A stretch of DNA of 64,000 bases from Hansfordia pulvinata (GCA_006538405.1 BJKQ01000016.1:868001-932000), one strand, 5' to 3'. Shown: positions 24,894-37,584, counted from the stretch's first letter. A program made the numbers and translations. The notes: generated from the letters alone by a model not told the origin.

Positions 24894-27812
24894 TTACTCG
24901 ACCGCCCTCCAGTGCTTCTCCAGCTCGGCCACTGCGGCCACGGGTCCGCGCCCGGCCGCGGTGGCTGCAATGGCGGCTGCCTGCTGGCCTAATGCAGCCC
25001 CCTGCAAGAGGTCGTGGTTGGCATAACTGCCCACGCCGGGCGCACTGTAGGTATAAGGCCCATTTCCATACGCAATCTGCTGCAGATGGCCGCTGTTGGT
25101 ATGGAAGAGACTGGACGCGTTAAGCATGGTTTGCTGGCTGAGCGCCATTCGGGCCTCGGCCAGCATGGCGCGCATGGCTGGCACCGTCTGAGCGTGGACG
25201 GCGCGCCGGTGGGCAGCGAACGACAGCAAGGGTGCAGGATCCGGCGGCTGCGAACTGGCGCACTCGGCGAACAGGGAGCGCATCCGGGGGCTGTAGAGCT
25301 CGCACATGGGCTGCCGCTGTGCGGCGGCGGGCCAGGGTCCAAGCGACGCGCCCGGCGTGTCGGCAAGTTCAGCCCGCGCGGCCAGTCCCGGATGGAGGCG
25401 CGCCAGGTCCCGCCAGCACTCGGGACAGGCCATGCATCCAGCCCATCCAAACCAGCGCGCGTGCTGGCTTATGTTCTCGCTGTCACGCGGGCAAGGGGGC
25501 AGGGCTGCGTACTGGGCGGCGTACGCCTCCAGGGCTGCCGACGCTCCCGTGAAGTACAGTTCGAGCAGGCGCGGAAGGAAGCCGCCGGCCAGCCGGGGGT
25601 GGGCGAGGTTAAAACAGCACCGGATCGCCGACGCGTCCGCAAGCGATTGCGGCTGTATCATGGCTGTCGCCGGGCCCTGGTCCGCGCCGGGGTCTCGTTT
25701 TCGCATCAAGCACTTGGCGAAGCCGAGGGGCTCCGCAACGGCCAGGAAGCAGGCCTGGCAAACCTGGAAACCCAGCGGGTCGTTGTGCAGGGTCCACCAC
25801 GTGGCCGCGGCCTGCGAACCCCGATCGCCTGCCGTCCCGCCAGGGCTGCTTGCAAGCGAGGCAGAAGCATGGCGGGTCACAATGCCACCGGTGTCGCAGA
25901 AGGGCAGGTCACGGGTCATGGGCCGGGCTGCGCGCCAGAAGGCAGTCCATTCGCCGAGGTCCTCACAGCGGCCGATCAACATGCGCATGTTGAAGGCGGC
26001 CCCGAAGGCGCACCGGGCGTGGGCGCCGGTGCGGCCCTTGAACTCTTCGGCGACGCGCCACCGCTGCTCCTCGCCCGAGTAGATGACGTGGTCCGCGTAG
26101 CACGCCGTGCACAGAACGAGCGAGCCGGCCGGGATGCCCGTGGCTTCTACCGGCATGAACCAAGACTGCCGGTACGTCGAAGTCCGGCCAACGCCTGGGC
26201 AGGGCTTCATGGACATGCGCGCGCGCGCCTCGGTGGAGAAGGAGATCCAGTCGCCCTTGCCGCCGCTCCGTGTATACTCGCGCTGTATGTATGGGACGGC
26301 CATGTCGCAGGTCCACTTGTCGTTGGCCGCCTGGGGTGGCGCAGGCTCGAAGTTGCCAGCTAGGCTGCGATGAGCCATGATGCGGTCCACGTAGCAGGCC
26401 TGGCAGCTCACAAAGCCCGGGACGGCTTCGGTCAGACGGGGCCGGAACCACTTGACGCCCTCGGGAGCCCTGACTACGGCCTGATGGCCTTTGCAGTCGG
26501 GCACGGTAGTGCGGAAGCGCATGTACTCGAGAATGGCGTCGAGGGAGCCGGTCGCGAGGGCGCGGGGGAGCAGGGTTTCCTTGATGCGTGGCATGCTGAA
26601 GCGGCACCGGCGTGGCTCGTCGTCTTGCCCCGCGATAGCTCCGTGAAACAGAGGGCGAAACGGCGAGGGAGCGATGTAGTCGGCGTAGCAGCGGGAACAG
26701 ACGGGAAAGTCTGGCGCGTCGGGGTGAGTGTACCACCGGGTGGCGAAGGTCACTGGAATGTCGATGCATGAGGTGACAGGCTCGGAGGCGGCGGTCGACG
26801 GGGAGCGGGGGTCGCTGGTTCCCGGTGGGCTGCTTGGCGGGCCCGTGGGTCGAGGAACCGGCCACGACGGCGGTCCGGAGGATGGGCGCCGGCCGGTCTG
26901 GTGTTTGGGGGCCATTCCAAGTGGGCTCTTCGGCGGTCGAGGCGGGGGCCCCTCGCTGCTGCCCAGGGACAGCGTGTGCGTGGCAGTGGCTAGCCCTTCG
27001 CCAACGTGGTCATCCTCGTTCCTCGCCATACCAGCAGCGCCAACATCGTGGTCAGCGGCGCTGGGCGCCAGCGATGCCGCAGACGTCGGCCCGTGATGTG
27101 TTGGCTGCTGGAAGGCTTCGACCTCCGAGCCGTGGAGCTCTGCCACCGCCGTTGCGGCTTCGGTGCGGCTGTCACTCGGGCCAGCGGCCGACGACGGGCC
27201 TGCTTCCGCCCCTGCGTTCGCTGACTCCGCGGCCGACGACTGTCTCTGCAGCTGAGGCCGCAACTTTGTGTCCCCGACAGGCTGGGCCGGCCCGACGGGC
27301 TCATGCAGCTCGTAAGGAGGGGGCGGTTCGTCGTCCTCGGGCGGGAAGACATTGCTGCTTGGGTCCTCGGGCAGTGAGAAGAAGACGGAGCCTCCGTCCT
27401 GGTCTGGCGTTGGGGGCTGCGCCTGCGCTGGAGCTGGAGTTGCAGCCGGAGCTGGAGCCGGGGCTGGAGCTGGGCGCGGGGGGAGGGGCGGAGCTGCGGC
27501 GTGAGATTGTCGCGCGTTGGGCCGGTTTGGACTCGGCGGCGGGCGCGGGTAGCCGCTGCCACTGCTGCCGCCTTGGTAGTCGCTGTGGCTACTTGTTGGA
27601 CGGGGCGGCATTGGCGGAGGCCACCCCGGGTCGGGCGATAGGAGGCCGTCCACCCGCGGAGGCGGGGGCCCCGGGGGTGGAGGGGGGATATGGAAGCTCC
27701 CGGACCAGGACGGGGAAATCGGCGGCCTGGGGCTCCGCGGGGGCAGCGGCGGGGGATGCTCGCCGCCGTTGTCGTCGTCGCCCGATCGGTGGCGGTGGTG
27801 GAAGCCAGACAT
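24894..27812 (-). CDS. Pro-rich protein with five C-terminal Cys/Trp modules, 972 aa
   Basis: Single exon; the ATG at 27812 is the first Met of the frame. Residues 1-345 are disordered, Pro-rich (PPPPPG, PPLPPR and an Ala/Pro repeat) and acidic near 190. From residue 349 on, five modules follow with starts near 349, 440, 538, 639 and 774. Each opens with Cys, then has Trp, then a C-x2-C followed by Tyr/Phe/Trp (CSRCY, CQACY, CTACY, CQACF, CPECW), a later C-x-[FMLY] pair, an acidic helix and a closing Cys. The pattern suggests repeated metal-binding folds. I know similar long fungal proteins annotated as hypothetical or loosely as 'integral membrane protein', but no membrane helix is evident here. 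The poly-Pro N-terminus could bind SH3/WW/profilin proteins (inference). Its 5' end faces the 3' end of the cdc4-like gene. Confidence 0.88.
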   Translation of the reverse strand: MSGFHHRHRSGDDDNGGEHPPPLPPRSPRPPISPSWSGSFHIPPPPPGPPPPRVDGLLSPDPGWPPPMPPRPTSSHSDYQGGSSGSGYPRPPPSPNRPNARQSHAAAPPLPPRPAPAPAPAPAATPAPAQAQPPTPDQDGGSVFFSLPEDPSSNVFPPEDDEPPPPYELHEPVGPAQPVGDTKLRPQLQRQSSAAESANAGAEAGPSSAAGPSDSRTEAATAVAELHGSEVEAFQQPTHHGPTSAASLAPSAADHDVGAAGMARNEDDHVGEGLATATHTLSLGSSEGPPPRPPKSPLGMAPKHQTGRRPSSGPPSWPVPRPTGPPSSPPGTSDPRSPSTAASEPVTSCIDIPVTFATRWYTHPDAPDFPVCSRCYADYIAPSPFRPLFHGAIAGQDDEPRRCRFSMPRIKETLLPRALATGSLDAILEYMRFRTTVPDCKGHQAVVRAPEGVKWFRPRLTEAVPGFVSCQACYVDRIMAHRSLAGNFEPAPPQAANDKWTCDMAVPYIQREYTRSGGKGDWISFSTEARARMSMKPCPGVGRTSTYRQSWFMPVEATGIPAGSLVLCTACYADHVIYSGEEQRWRVAEEFKGRTGAHARCAFGAAFNMRMLIGRCEDLGEWTAFWRAARPMTRDLPFCDTGGIVTRHASASLASSPGGTAGDRGSQAAATWWTLHNDPLGFQVCQACFLAVAEPLGFAKCLMRKRDPGADQGPATAMIQPQSLADASAIRCCFNLAHPRLAGGFLPRLLELYFTGASAALEAYAAQYAALPPCPRDSENISQHARWFGWAGCMACPECWRDLARLHPGLAARAELADTPGASLGPWPAAAQRQPMCELYSPRMRSLFAECASSQPPDPAPLLSFAAHRRAVHAQTVPAMRAMLAEARMALSQQTMLNASSLFHTNSGHLQQIAYGNGPYTYSAPGVGSYANHDLLQGAALGQQAAAIAATAAGRGPVAAVAELEKHWRAVE

Positions 27813-28838
27813 GGTGCTCGTCAACCAGCGGGAAACGCCGAAAGGAGAGAGAAAGAAGAGAAACAACGTCGCCGGCTAGATGAGCTTGTCGTCGCGGGGC
27901 GTCCCTGGTCTGCCACTACCAAACCGACAGTCTGCGCCGCTGGCAAGCGACGTGGTCAAGTGGTGATGGAGCGAGCAATATCCGGGATGGCAAAGTGCAC
28001 GTGAGGTGCGAAGCGTGTGCTGTGCGCATCTTGCGGCTGACGGTCACATGCTTTGACCAGCGACCCAAGTTCGGTCTGATGTTTTCGGGTTGGGTTGGGT
28101 TGCCCCGCGAGGCTGGGAATCGCATGCGGGTCTTGACCCCCCTCCCGGGGGTCTTTGCATTGGTGCGCCTGACGCCCGCAGCGAGTGGTTGGTGTGCTCG
28201 CCCCCGCCTGGCCCGTCTGCTCGGCCTCGGGAAACCTTCCATGCCGACTCCATCCACCCTCGCTTGCCCATGAATACCTCCCATTCACGTCAAGAGACAC
28301 GCCGTGGTAACAGTATCGCTGTGTGTAGATGGATTATTTTCGATCTTTATCCCTATAAGCTCAGCCTCAATGAACGCCGCTACCGTCATCGAATACTTCT
28401 ATGGAACTACCGCCTCGTCATTATGCATGCTGAATTGGAAACAAATGATCTTGTGCCCCCTAGGGGCACGGCTTATACGTATGCGAAAATGCTGTTGCGG
28501 CAGGGGGAATTATAATGAGAGAGCAAAGAAAAACCAGTGGGTCGTGAGAGAAGGAAACCATTATAGCAACACCCGTCAACTCCTGAACCAATGCTTTCGG
28601 GTTCATCCCACCCATCAAGACAGTCGCCAAACAAGCCGGTGGACCCGTCGGAAACGCCCGCCATTGCCGACGGCCAGAAACAGTTAAACACAAGATTCGC
28701 TGGCCTTACGCCTACACTCGGTCCGCAGCTGCCACCCGTGAAGATAGGCAATGCAGCTACCCGAGCGGGGGAATCTCTTTCAACTTTTCCTCCACGCGCC
28801 CGGTTGTGCATGTGGCCGAGCGCGTGTACTGTCATTTC
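27813..28838. other. intergenic spacer
   Basis: Contains the promoter of the 972-aa protein gene and the 3' untranslated region of the cdc4-like gene. No further gene was seen. Confidence 0.5.
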
Positions 28839-31800
28839 TCATTCCTCGTTCTCCTCAATGATCCTCTGGACCTCGCCAGGATTGAGCAGTATGCGTTTGC
28901 CCAACTGTTCGGCGGGCTTGCCGTCGCGTACGGCACCAAAGTCAAGTATCTAGAGGTTGTTTATTAGCATTGACTTTGTGGACGAGCCTGGAGGGGTTGC
29001 CTTACTTCGATATATGTGAGCGAATCACGCTGGACAGCCGCTACACATCGTCGTTCGTCGAACCTGACTTGCCACACACCTCCAAGGTCGGTCAAAAGAT
29101 CGGTGATACACTCGCCGGTCTTGATATCCCACATCTTCAATGTCCGGTCGCTACCGCTAATTACCTTTCGGCCATCGTGTTGGAAACAAGTGATTGCACC
29201 AGTATGAGCAGTGAGAGTGTGTTGGCAACGTCCGCTCAGGGGGTCCCAGATCCTAAGGGTACTATCCGCAGCAGCAGAAACCAGGCGTTCGTCGCGGAGA
29301 TCCAGCAGCCCCACTAGCATGCTGTGACCCTCCAGGGTGTGGGTGCACGCGCCGGTTTCCAAATCCCAAATCTTGACAAAACTGTCCATGCTGCCCGATA
29401 TGCAGCGGTTGCGGGCCGTGTCGAGAACAACGCTGTATACCTTCTGAGCGTGCCCTTGCAGAGTGTGCACGGTCTCTCCTGTGCTGATCTTCCAGACGCG
29501 GACGGTGTTGTCGTAACTGCCACTAACCAGCGTGTCGGCGTGAGCAGCGATAGCGCGCACGCTGTGGGTGTGTCCGTGAAGAGTGCGGATAAAGAATGGG
29601 CAGTCGGCGTCATTTGCGGGAGGTCCGGTCTGAATGTAGCGGCGAGAACCGGGTTCGGGCAGTCGCCAAACGCGCAGCTGGCTATCGCGAGATCCGGTTA
29701 TGATCAAGGGCTTCGAAGGCATCATGACAGGCTCTCCGTTCTCTACCTTGCCCGTGTCGGTGGGCATGAGGATTTGCAGGCAACGGACAGTGCTAGTGTG
29801 GCCGTAGAAGACCTGCGTGTTGAGGCCCTTTTCGATATCCCACACGCGGACAGAACGATCAGTGGAGCCCGAGACCAGCGTGTTTCCCTCGTACTGCAGA
29901 GCCCACACGCCGCCTTCGTGCCCCTCTAGCCGCTTGCGGAGTTGTCCAGTCTTGGTGTCGTAGATGTGGATCAGCATATCATCGCTGCCAGTGATGATCT
30001 TGTCGTCGTCGAACTGGAGGCAGGTGATGACGTGTCGTGGATGCGCGGCAAAGGCAACGTGGTGTGGCTTCACTTTGCCGCTGGTCCAACTACGTCTAAT
30101 CATACTGTGGCGTCGGTAGAGAGACTTGTAGAGATGCATCTGGCGAAGATTGGGAAAGCCAGTATGCGGGTCGGAAACGGCAAGCACCGCAGCGTTGGCG
30201 GCTGAGATGGGCCCCTCCGACTTGTGAATCTTTTCGGTCGGGTACAGCGTTTTGATCTCTTTGACGTTGTCGTGAGCGCTGGCCCGACGCTTGGCACGCT
30301 CTGGCATGTGGCTGTTCAGGGTCCTCTTGCGCTTCGACGACCGTAGTCGTGGGGGAGGTGTTTCAACCTTGGCAGGTGCAGATCTGAAGAGGTCTGACTC
30401 GGTCGAGGACAGGCGGGCCTGAAGACTGAAATCGCGTTCGCAACCTTCGGGGCCAACTGGGTCCTGCCAGCCCCATCCTTCGATGATTGCCTTGTCTAGT
30501 TCCCCGGGTGCGAGAACGTAACCGTCGGCATCGAACAGCTCCTTCCAGCCCGTCTCATTGCAGTCGACAATGCTTCTCCAGTACTTGGACACCTGCGCGG
30601 CACGACAAAGGTCGACAGCAGTCAGAAAGGAAAGAACGTGCAGGGTCAGTTCCAGTGGAAGATCCTTGAGTATGTCGCATTTCAGTGCAGGGTTGACGAC
30701 GTCAGCCACCACATGAAGCGTCTTTCTGGAGCAGCGCCGAAGAAACTGGTACATCATGAAAGACTGCATCTCTGGGGCCAACGAATCGAAAGATTCCAAC
30801 ATGAGGTGGCTGTCCATCACACCAGGATGAAGATCGCGAGGGCTGATGTCACGCCTTTGCAGGGCTCGCGACCAGGGGTCTGGCAGCGTGCCGCCAGGAG
30901 ATCTGATCGCCAACTGACTGTCCTCTGGACGGCACAAGCCGTCTTGTGTATCGTCCAGATCTGTTTCATCATTGGCAGAAGGCAGCTGGGTGGCCTGCAA
31001 TGTGGGAGAGAGGCGAGGGCTCGGTAGACTGGCGTCCTGGGCCGCAACAGTGTTCACAGGGCGAGGGTGGTGTAACGCGCGGATAGACTGTTGAAGACTC
31101 TCATCAGCGTCGGCAAAGGGCTCGGTGTCGTTGTCGGTGATTGGCGGCGTGGCTACACTGCCAATGCTGACGGCGTTGTGGGTATCGCTGCCCGAGGGAC
31201 TGGACATGTCGAAGAAAGACTGCTGCGAGTTGGGAATGTCCGAGTCCGGGGTTTCAAACGAGTCGAGGTTCGACCTGCGCGTCCTTGGCAGCGGCCGGGA
31301 CAACTGGCTTGCTGTCGCGGAGGCGATATCCGAGGCGTCAGGTGTGGTGGGCAGTACAGGGCCAGCGGCAGACTGTTGCGATTGGACAGTTGAATCTCGG
31401 TCTTGGACCGTGGCCTTTCGCGAGCTGCGGACGAGAGAACGACGCAGCTTCTCGGCTACAGCGGGGGCCGCGCCTTCTCGTTTCTGCGACCTGGTTGAGT
31501 GCCGTGGGGTTGATGTTCTCTGGGGCAGAGCAGGCTCTGGCGACGCCCTCTGCTTTGCCAGCCTTTCAGATGCTCTGTCGGAGCTTCGTAGTGAAGACCG
31601 CTTCGACTTGGTAGGGGCAGGGCGAGAGGGCATCTCTGTGGATATGTGCTGTTTTAGCGTGCTGGGAGAGCCGCCGTCGTCTGAAAGATACATCTGTTGA
31701 GGAGAACGGTAGGTTAGCTGAGCTGTCACTGTGACCGATCAAGACACCGCAAAGTAAGCACATCCTGTGAAGTGCAATCGGGCGGACCATGGTCGCGCAC

Positions 31801-32425
31801 TACGAGGCTATCGAGGAGAAACAAGGAAAAGGGAAAGATATTAAAACAACAGTATCGCTGGCCGCTCACATCCGAGAGAATTCTGGATCATAAAAGGCAA
31901 AGGAAAAACCATAGCGAAGGAAGAGTCACAATGAACTTGGCAGACCCAACTTACATCGTCATGTCCCGCTGCTGAGGCTTCCGGTGCCCAGCCAGACTCG
32001 GCGGATGCAACGGGCGGCAATTCCAGTTGAGGTTCGAGGCGGCGCTGGCGCTCGACCAAGAACGTGAAGTGGGCGAGCGCCGGCGGCGTGGTCTGGTGTG
32101 CCAGCGGATACTCTTTGGAGTCAAGAGACGAAAGAGGCCGAGCCTCCTTCATGGTATAAGGGGGGTAAGACCTCTTGGTGGTGGTGGTGGTTGTGATGGT
32201 CTTGGTCTCGACACACTCGGCAACCTCGAATTTGATACGTGGGTGAGGGTTGAAAGGGTTTGAGTCGTCGTAACTCACGGCGACAGAGGTGCAGTCGGAT
32301 GAAGGACCAGACTGCTTGGAAGGAGTCTGGCCCGAGGTGGATGACGCGGCCGAGGCAGAAGCCTTGATGGGAGGCAGAGCGAGTTTCGAGTCGACGTCCA
32401 TATCGGGAGCAGCCCTCCCAGTCAT
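28839..32425 (-). CDS. cdc4: Cdc4/Fbw7-type F-box/WD40 protein, 3 exons
   Basis: Exons 32425-31955, 31693-29006 and 28949-28839 give 1089 aa. Introns are 261 nt (GTAAGT/ACAG) and 56 nt (GTAAGG/CTAG), all phase 0. Exon 3 is needed: without it the protein would end inside a retained intron. The N-terminus is disordered, with a poly-Thr KTITTTTTTKR segment and SLDSKEYPLA, and a basic middle. A dimerisation-like helix (FMMYQFLRRCSRKTL) precedes the F-box (about 497-540, DLPLELTLHVLSFL), then a W.EL linker and eight WD40 repeats (about 705-1050). In this family the F-box binds Skp1, and the eight-bladed propeller reads phosphodegrons for SCF ubiquitin ligation of cell-cycle regulators; it is nuclear in yeast. 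The alternative is another eight-blade SCF receptor (Met30/SCON-2), but the helix before the F-box fits Cdc4 better. An ATG 8 codons downstream is an alternative start. Confidence 0.9.
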
Positions 32426-35400
32426 GGCGGTGATCGGAATCAGGGAGGGAAAAGCAGGCCCAAGAATCAGAAGGAGTCGACTAGCGGAGCACACATGGGC
32501 GAGGTTGCAGGAATCTAGACGCTCGAAAAGCTCGACGTCGTTTTATCGGTGCTTGGTGTTGCTGGCGACTCAGTGGCAGAGAGGAGATCGACTGGAGGGT
32601 ATCGTGGTATCGGGGCGGAAGGAGATTCAGGCACGCCACGAAGTGGGTGCTAGTGGCAGATAGTCGTCGGCCGGTATATCGTGTCGTGCGTTCGTGTCGG
32701 GTCGTTTCGTGTCGGTGTCGAGTCCAGCGGCTGCGAGAAGGGGCGTGCGTGGTGAGAGGCGGTCGATGGCGAGGGGAGTTGAAGGGTCTGCGGTCCGGCG
32801 TAGACGGTGAAAAGGCTTGTAAAGGGCAAAAGAAACGGGATAGAAGGACCAGCCGGGGCAGCGAGGGCCCGTGAGGTTGAGAGCGGGTGTGGCAGCTGGT
32901 GGTGATGAGATGATGGTGGCGGAGGTGCGACGGGAGGGAAACGGGAAGGTTGGAGGCGGCTGGTGTGTACAAGTATGACAGTATGCGTGCATGAGTTTCT
33001 CGCACACTCATCCACCAATGGAAGCCGAAGCCAGCCCTGGGGACGGGCGGGCAGGCGGGACGGGAGGACAGCTACATTCGGTGCTCGGATCAGATGTCTC
33101 TCTGGGGTGGTCCTCAGGCCCTTTTAGTGGTAGTCCCCACACTAACGGGCCAAGGAGGTACCCCACCAGAACCTATATCCGCTTGAGTCTATGTACAGTC
33201 CTAGATGCAGATTCAAGGAGGAGTCCAGGGGGCGGCGTTGGTCGCTGTGTGCCCTCCACCGTGAAGGGCACTCCCAAGTGGGGGCTGCTCTAAGGATGTA
33301 CCGGTACGTGTAGCTGCTTTTTGGTGCGCCGGGACGAGTACGAGCCAAAAGCAGATAGACATGTGCGGTAAAGCCAGAACCGCTCATTTAACACTGTATG
33401 AGCACCCGAGATTCGGCAGCCGCCCATACGAGTCGAGTGGGCCGCTGTCATACCGCCCTGCTGCCTGTGAAGGGGCATACGGGGCACAATTCAGTGAGCC
33501 GAACACAGGTGGCGCAGTCGGTTCAAGGCCCTGGTGGATACAGTACGAGAGCCTTGCTCATCTCCTCGACACACTGTCATATCCTCCGCATCTTCAAGTA
33601 CCCAACTCTCATTTTGGTGCCAAGGGCGATGCCGCAGTTGCCCAAAGGTGCCATGCAAGGACTCGGTCTAAGGTACCCATACACATCAGCAGTATTACCT
33701 TGAGGAAAGCAGGCAACCGCCAGCCAGGGGAGCCACGAGGGAGGAAAGGAGGGCCAGGGCGGCCGGGTCAACGACGGCGGGAAGAAGGCCCCCTCAACAG
33801 ACAAGCAATCAGCCACGCCTTTGGCCTGCGATACAGGAGTGCCGCGCAGCCCTCGAAAACTGAGCCGGGTGGGCGCTGTCTCTATGCCCTTGGACTGCTG
33901 CGGGACGTTAACCTGTCCTTGAGCAGCACATCAGCATCAGCTGCGAGTCAAGGCGCCCGACGAGGACGCGCAGCACTTCGCACACCGCAGGATGTAGTCC
34001 CTGCTCTGCCAGTACGAGCACCTGGAACCTGACTTGGCAGTGGCACCGTTATTGGGGTAATCTGCCATATACTCGTACGAATGCCCAGGCATCTAGGAAG
34101 GGCCTCACATTTGGAGCGTGCCCTTCGCACTTCAGCCATAATGTGCCAAGTACCGCCTCCCTTCAGCGCGCAGGACTCGGTAATGTGTTCACAGAGGGCA
34201 CTCCCGAGGCCGTGGCAAGGGATGGACAGACAGGGGATGGGGTAAGGGACCCGGAAAATGCTGTGCCTCCTGATTTGGGTGTTGTTCGTTACGCACCTGT
34301 GTCCGTACGTGTGCACCCGATGCTCGCCGCCACATGATGCCCACCAATCCATCGTGGCCCAACCGAGGCGCGTCATTTACGGAGCATCTCCTACTATTCG
34401 GGGTCGCGCACCTCCCCGCCATGTCATGATTGCAGATGTTCATCGGATTATACCTAGGGCCCGGGGGCTTTGGGTATTTCTGCCTTCCATGCGATGTAGA
34501 GCCCTTCCGTCGTCGACCCAGGCTGCATCTTACAGTTAGAATCATGCTGGCGATGGCTCTGACCAGGCGAACCCCGCCTAACCACGTGACACGAATCGAG
34601 CCTGACTACCTCAGCATGCACAGACTCGTGCGTGGGAACCCGTCCAATGGATGCATGCAGTACGTAAGCAGGCGGTCAAGGTTTCCATGATCCGTCTGCG
34701 TCGGGGGTTCCGTTCTGGATCAGATGGAATGGAAGCCACGCACGAGACGGGCTTCGGCTGAGCGACGGCGGGGCACTAACGGGCAAGGCCAGGCCGGCGC
34801 CAGCGGCGGAGATGTCGCGTGTCGGTGCCGAATGTTCCCAGGTCCAGCGGCTGCCCACTTCGCAAAAGCCGAGAGCGGTCGTTCCCAGTCGTGGGTGGCC
34901 ATGTGCCCGACTCTGGTCGCAGTGCCGGGGCCTCATCGGGCTCGAGGATTCGTCAGCAGGCAAGGTAGGTGATAGGTGCTTCGGTTTGTGGCGCAAGGGT
35001 CGTCTTGTGTCGAGGCTGGAGTCGTGCAGCCAAGTTCCGACGTAGAAAATGTATTGCTGGTGACCCGCCACCTCGTCTTCATAAGCGCCGGGCAGCATTC
35101 ATGAAAGCGCACGCACCGCATCGACCCAGTCGCGCTGGAATGCAATCGGCGCTACCGCAGCAGACGGGCCTTTGCTGGAGTTCTTGAATTTGGTCGCTTC
35201 TCTGCAGATACCCCGTGACCCCACAGGTCGTATTTGGTAGGATGCCTAATGTTTCTCTCTTATATCTCAGGTCCATGGGTGTGCTGTGCCACGCCCACAT
35301 GTGGTAGGTATTACTATATGCATGTATCTACAAATTACCTACACACAAAACTTATGTCCCGTACTCTAATACATGCAGATTAAATCACGTACCGGCTGCT

Positions 35401-37584
35401 TGAATGCACTGCGAGCCAAGGGCATCATGGCATGAAGTTCGCAAGGTGCAAACCCCTGGGCCAACGTGAACCGAGAGTCACTTGGGGTAAGACACACCCA
35501 CCGGACGCGCCGAGCATCCATATTCAAGCCATATGCTTTGAACCATGGAAAGATGGAAGCGCCCACTGACTAGAGGATCCGTGGCCTGGACGTCGGCTTT
35601 CAGCTGCTGACAGCCCTGGGCCCGCACTATCCGTACTACCTACTTGGAACCTTGCCCGTGCCAGTGTGAGATTGTGCCGCCACGTTGCCGCGATACTGTC
35701 ACTTAGGTACATATCCGTGCCCTCGCTCGCCGCCGACACTCGATATCCCTAGACATTGTCCAACCGCCTCGCCCTAAATCGTGTCGGCTTCCCTTCCGAT
35801 CGCGTGAGTTTTCGAATTTTGTTTTCTTCTTCTCGCCGCCGTTCACTCACGGCATGTCGCAACGTGACTCGAGAGGGCGCTGCCACTCTCTCAGCTGTCT
35901 CGAGTCTCGTCCTCTCCTCAGACCATCGTCGTCACCGAACCAGCCACTTTTCGCGGAAGACCAAGAACACTTCGAAGTGTCCTGGAGTATGCCCTCAAGT
36001 TGACAGCGCGCGCACCATCCAGAATGATCATTCAGCATCGACCAGAGCTGCCCAGGGGTCACCCGATATGTGGCAACGCGACCAGTCAGCTGCCCGCCAC
36101 AGTAAGTTCGTCACCCGCCGTGCCGGTAACCCACTACAGCCGCGCACTGTCAACACGGCTGGGATTCTCACAGGCACCATCTCACGGCGGCCTTCTTGTC
36201 TATTCGCCCTTACTCGTACCCACGAATCCCATCCACACCAAAGTCCGGGTTTCGTCGACACACAACGTCCGGGCCTGCCAGTATCGCACCGAGCTGCATG
36301 TATCATTTGTTTCTTTCTTCCCCCGCTCGATGCAGGTCTGTCTCTTTTCTTCCCTCTGAGATGGCTTTCCGTGTCATGCTGACAGCAACAGCCGGTCGCC
36401 CTCGCTCGCGGTCCCTCCCGAAAAACTGGCCCTTTATTCGGTGGACAGTTTCACCGACGTAATCATCCGAACCAACATAGAGAGGGGTCTAAGACTTTCA
36501 GAGACGGTCGGTGCCTGCGCCCCAGTTGTCTGTCCCTTCGCCCCGGGTCCCAAAAGCAGCCCATCTGTCAACTTGACACGTGAGTTACTGTCGCGATTCG
36601 TAGGCCATGACTGGCGCCGCCCAGCCCCAGCATGACAGAACGAGCGTGCAGTCATATACTGCTATCTTGCTGGTGATCGGGGCCACTCTCATTTGCGCTG
36701 CTTGTCAACTGTCTGCGGATGGACACACCTCGTTTACAATTTGCAGTAGATGGCCACATAAGCCCCGCGATTCCGATCCCGCTACAGCGCTCTCATCACT
36801 GCCTCCAGCTCTCTGAGCTCCATTCCTGGGGATCGGACAGGTAAAAGTGCGGCTTGAGATTGTTGACATGTGGTCGAATCCACGGGCAGGTCGATTTACG
36901 CTTGACTTGTGCTGGAGATGAAAGCTCGCCCGACTATCGACTGGCTGATGAATGGGCGAAACATGATAGGCTCCTGCTTAGCGGGGATAAGAACAGCAAC
37001 AACGACAATTCAATAGTGCATACCTTACCTAAATATACAGGGGATTTAACAAGTCGCGGACGAGTTTACTGGCGCGTTGACATGTCTGCCTGCTTTTCGG
37101 CCACACCCACCACAGAATCGCAAGACCAATCCTACGTGTACTTACCTACCTCCTACTCAAACATGCTGCCATCAAATAGCTTGGCAAGATCGGGTAGCAA
37201 CACCCCAATCGTCGGGGCTGCATTGCAGTCATCTTGTTGCACTCCCAGGTCAACCAAGAAAGCGTTGATGAGCCGCGCCCGGGCCTAAAGCAGGGCCCAT
37301 CCCGAGGCCCCCGGCCCGAGGCAACCCCACACTCTCTGCCTGGTCCAGATTCGGCCCCATTGGAGGAGCCTGACTGCTGTTCTCCAGCATACCTACACTC
37401 ACTTCCAACCCGCGTCCCACTCCACCGCGGTTCCATCGAGCCTGAAGCTTCTCGTGGCTTCTCTGACGCGACACAGGGCCGTTGGAAAAGAGAGTACCGC
37501 GCCCGTCCGACCGACCGCGGCCTACGGTTCAGCGCAGACACAAGTCCGCCGATAGGTTGCCCGCCCCAACGTTGCACCGCACCA
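32426..37584. other. 5.2-kb spacer between divergent genes, no gene recognised
   Basis: Divergent 5' regions of the cdc4-like gene and the histidine phosphatase gene. It begins with a TCGTGTCGG-rich low-complexity leader (32679-32730). TACTCGTAC motifs lie near 34070 and 36208. Open frames of 100-220 codons occur on both strands but have Arg/Pro/Ser-rich composition and no domain. A spliced leader exon or non-coding RNA is possible. Confidence 0.5.

Noticed and set aside
25014..26363. 449-codon plus-strand open frame
   Set aside because: Antisense shadow of the five-module Cys protein; no domain, Arg/Ala/Gly-rich composition.
33361..34032. 223-codon plus-strand open frame in the large spacer
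   Set aside because: No domain, no signal peptide, composition like the surrounding spacer, and no intron-exon pattern that extends it.
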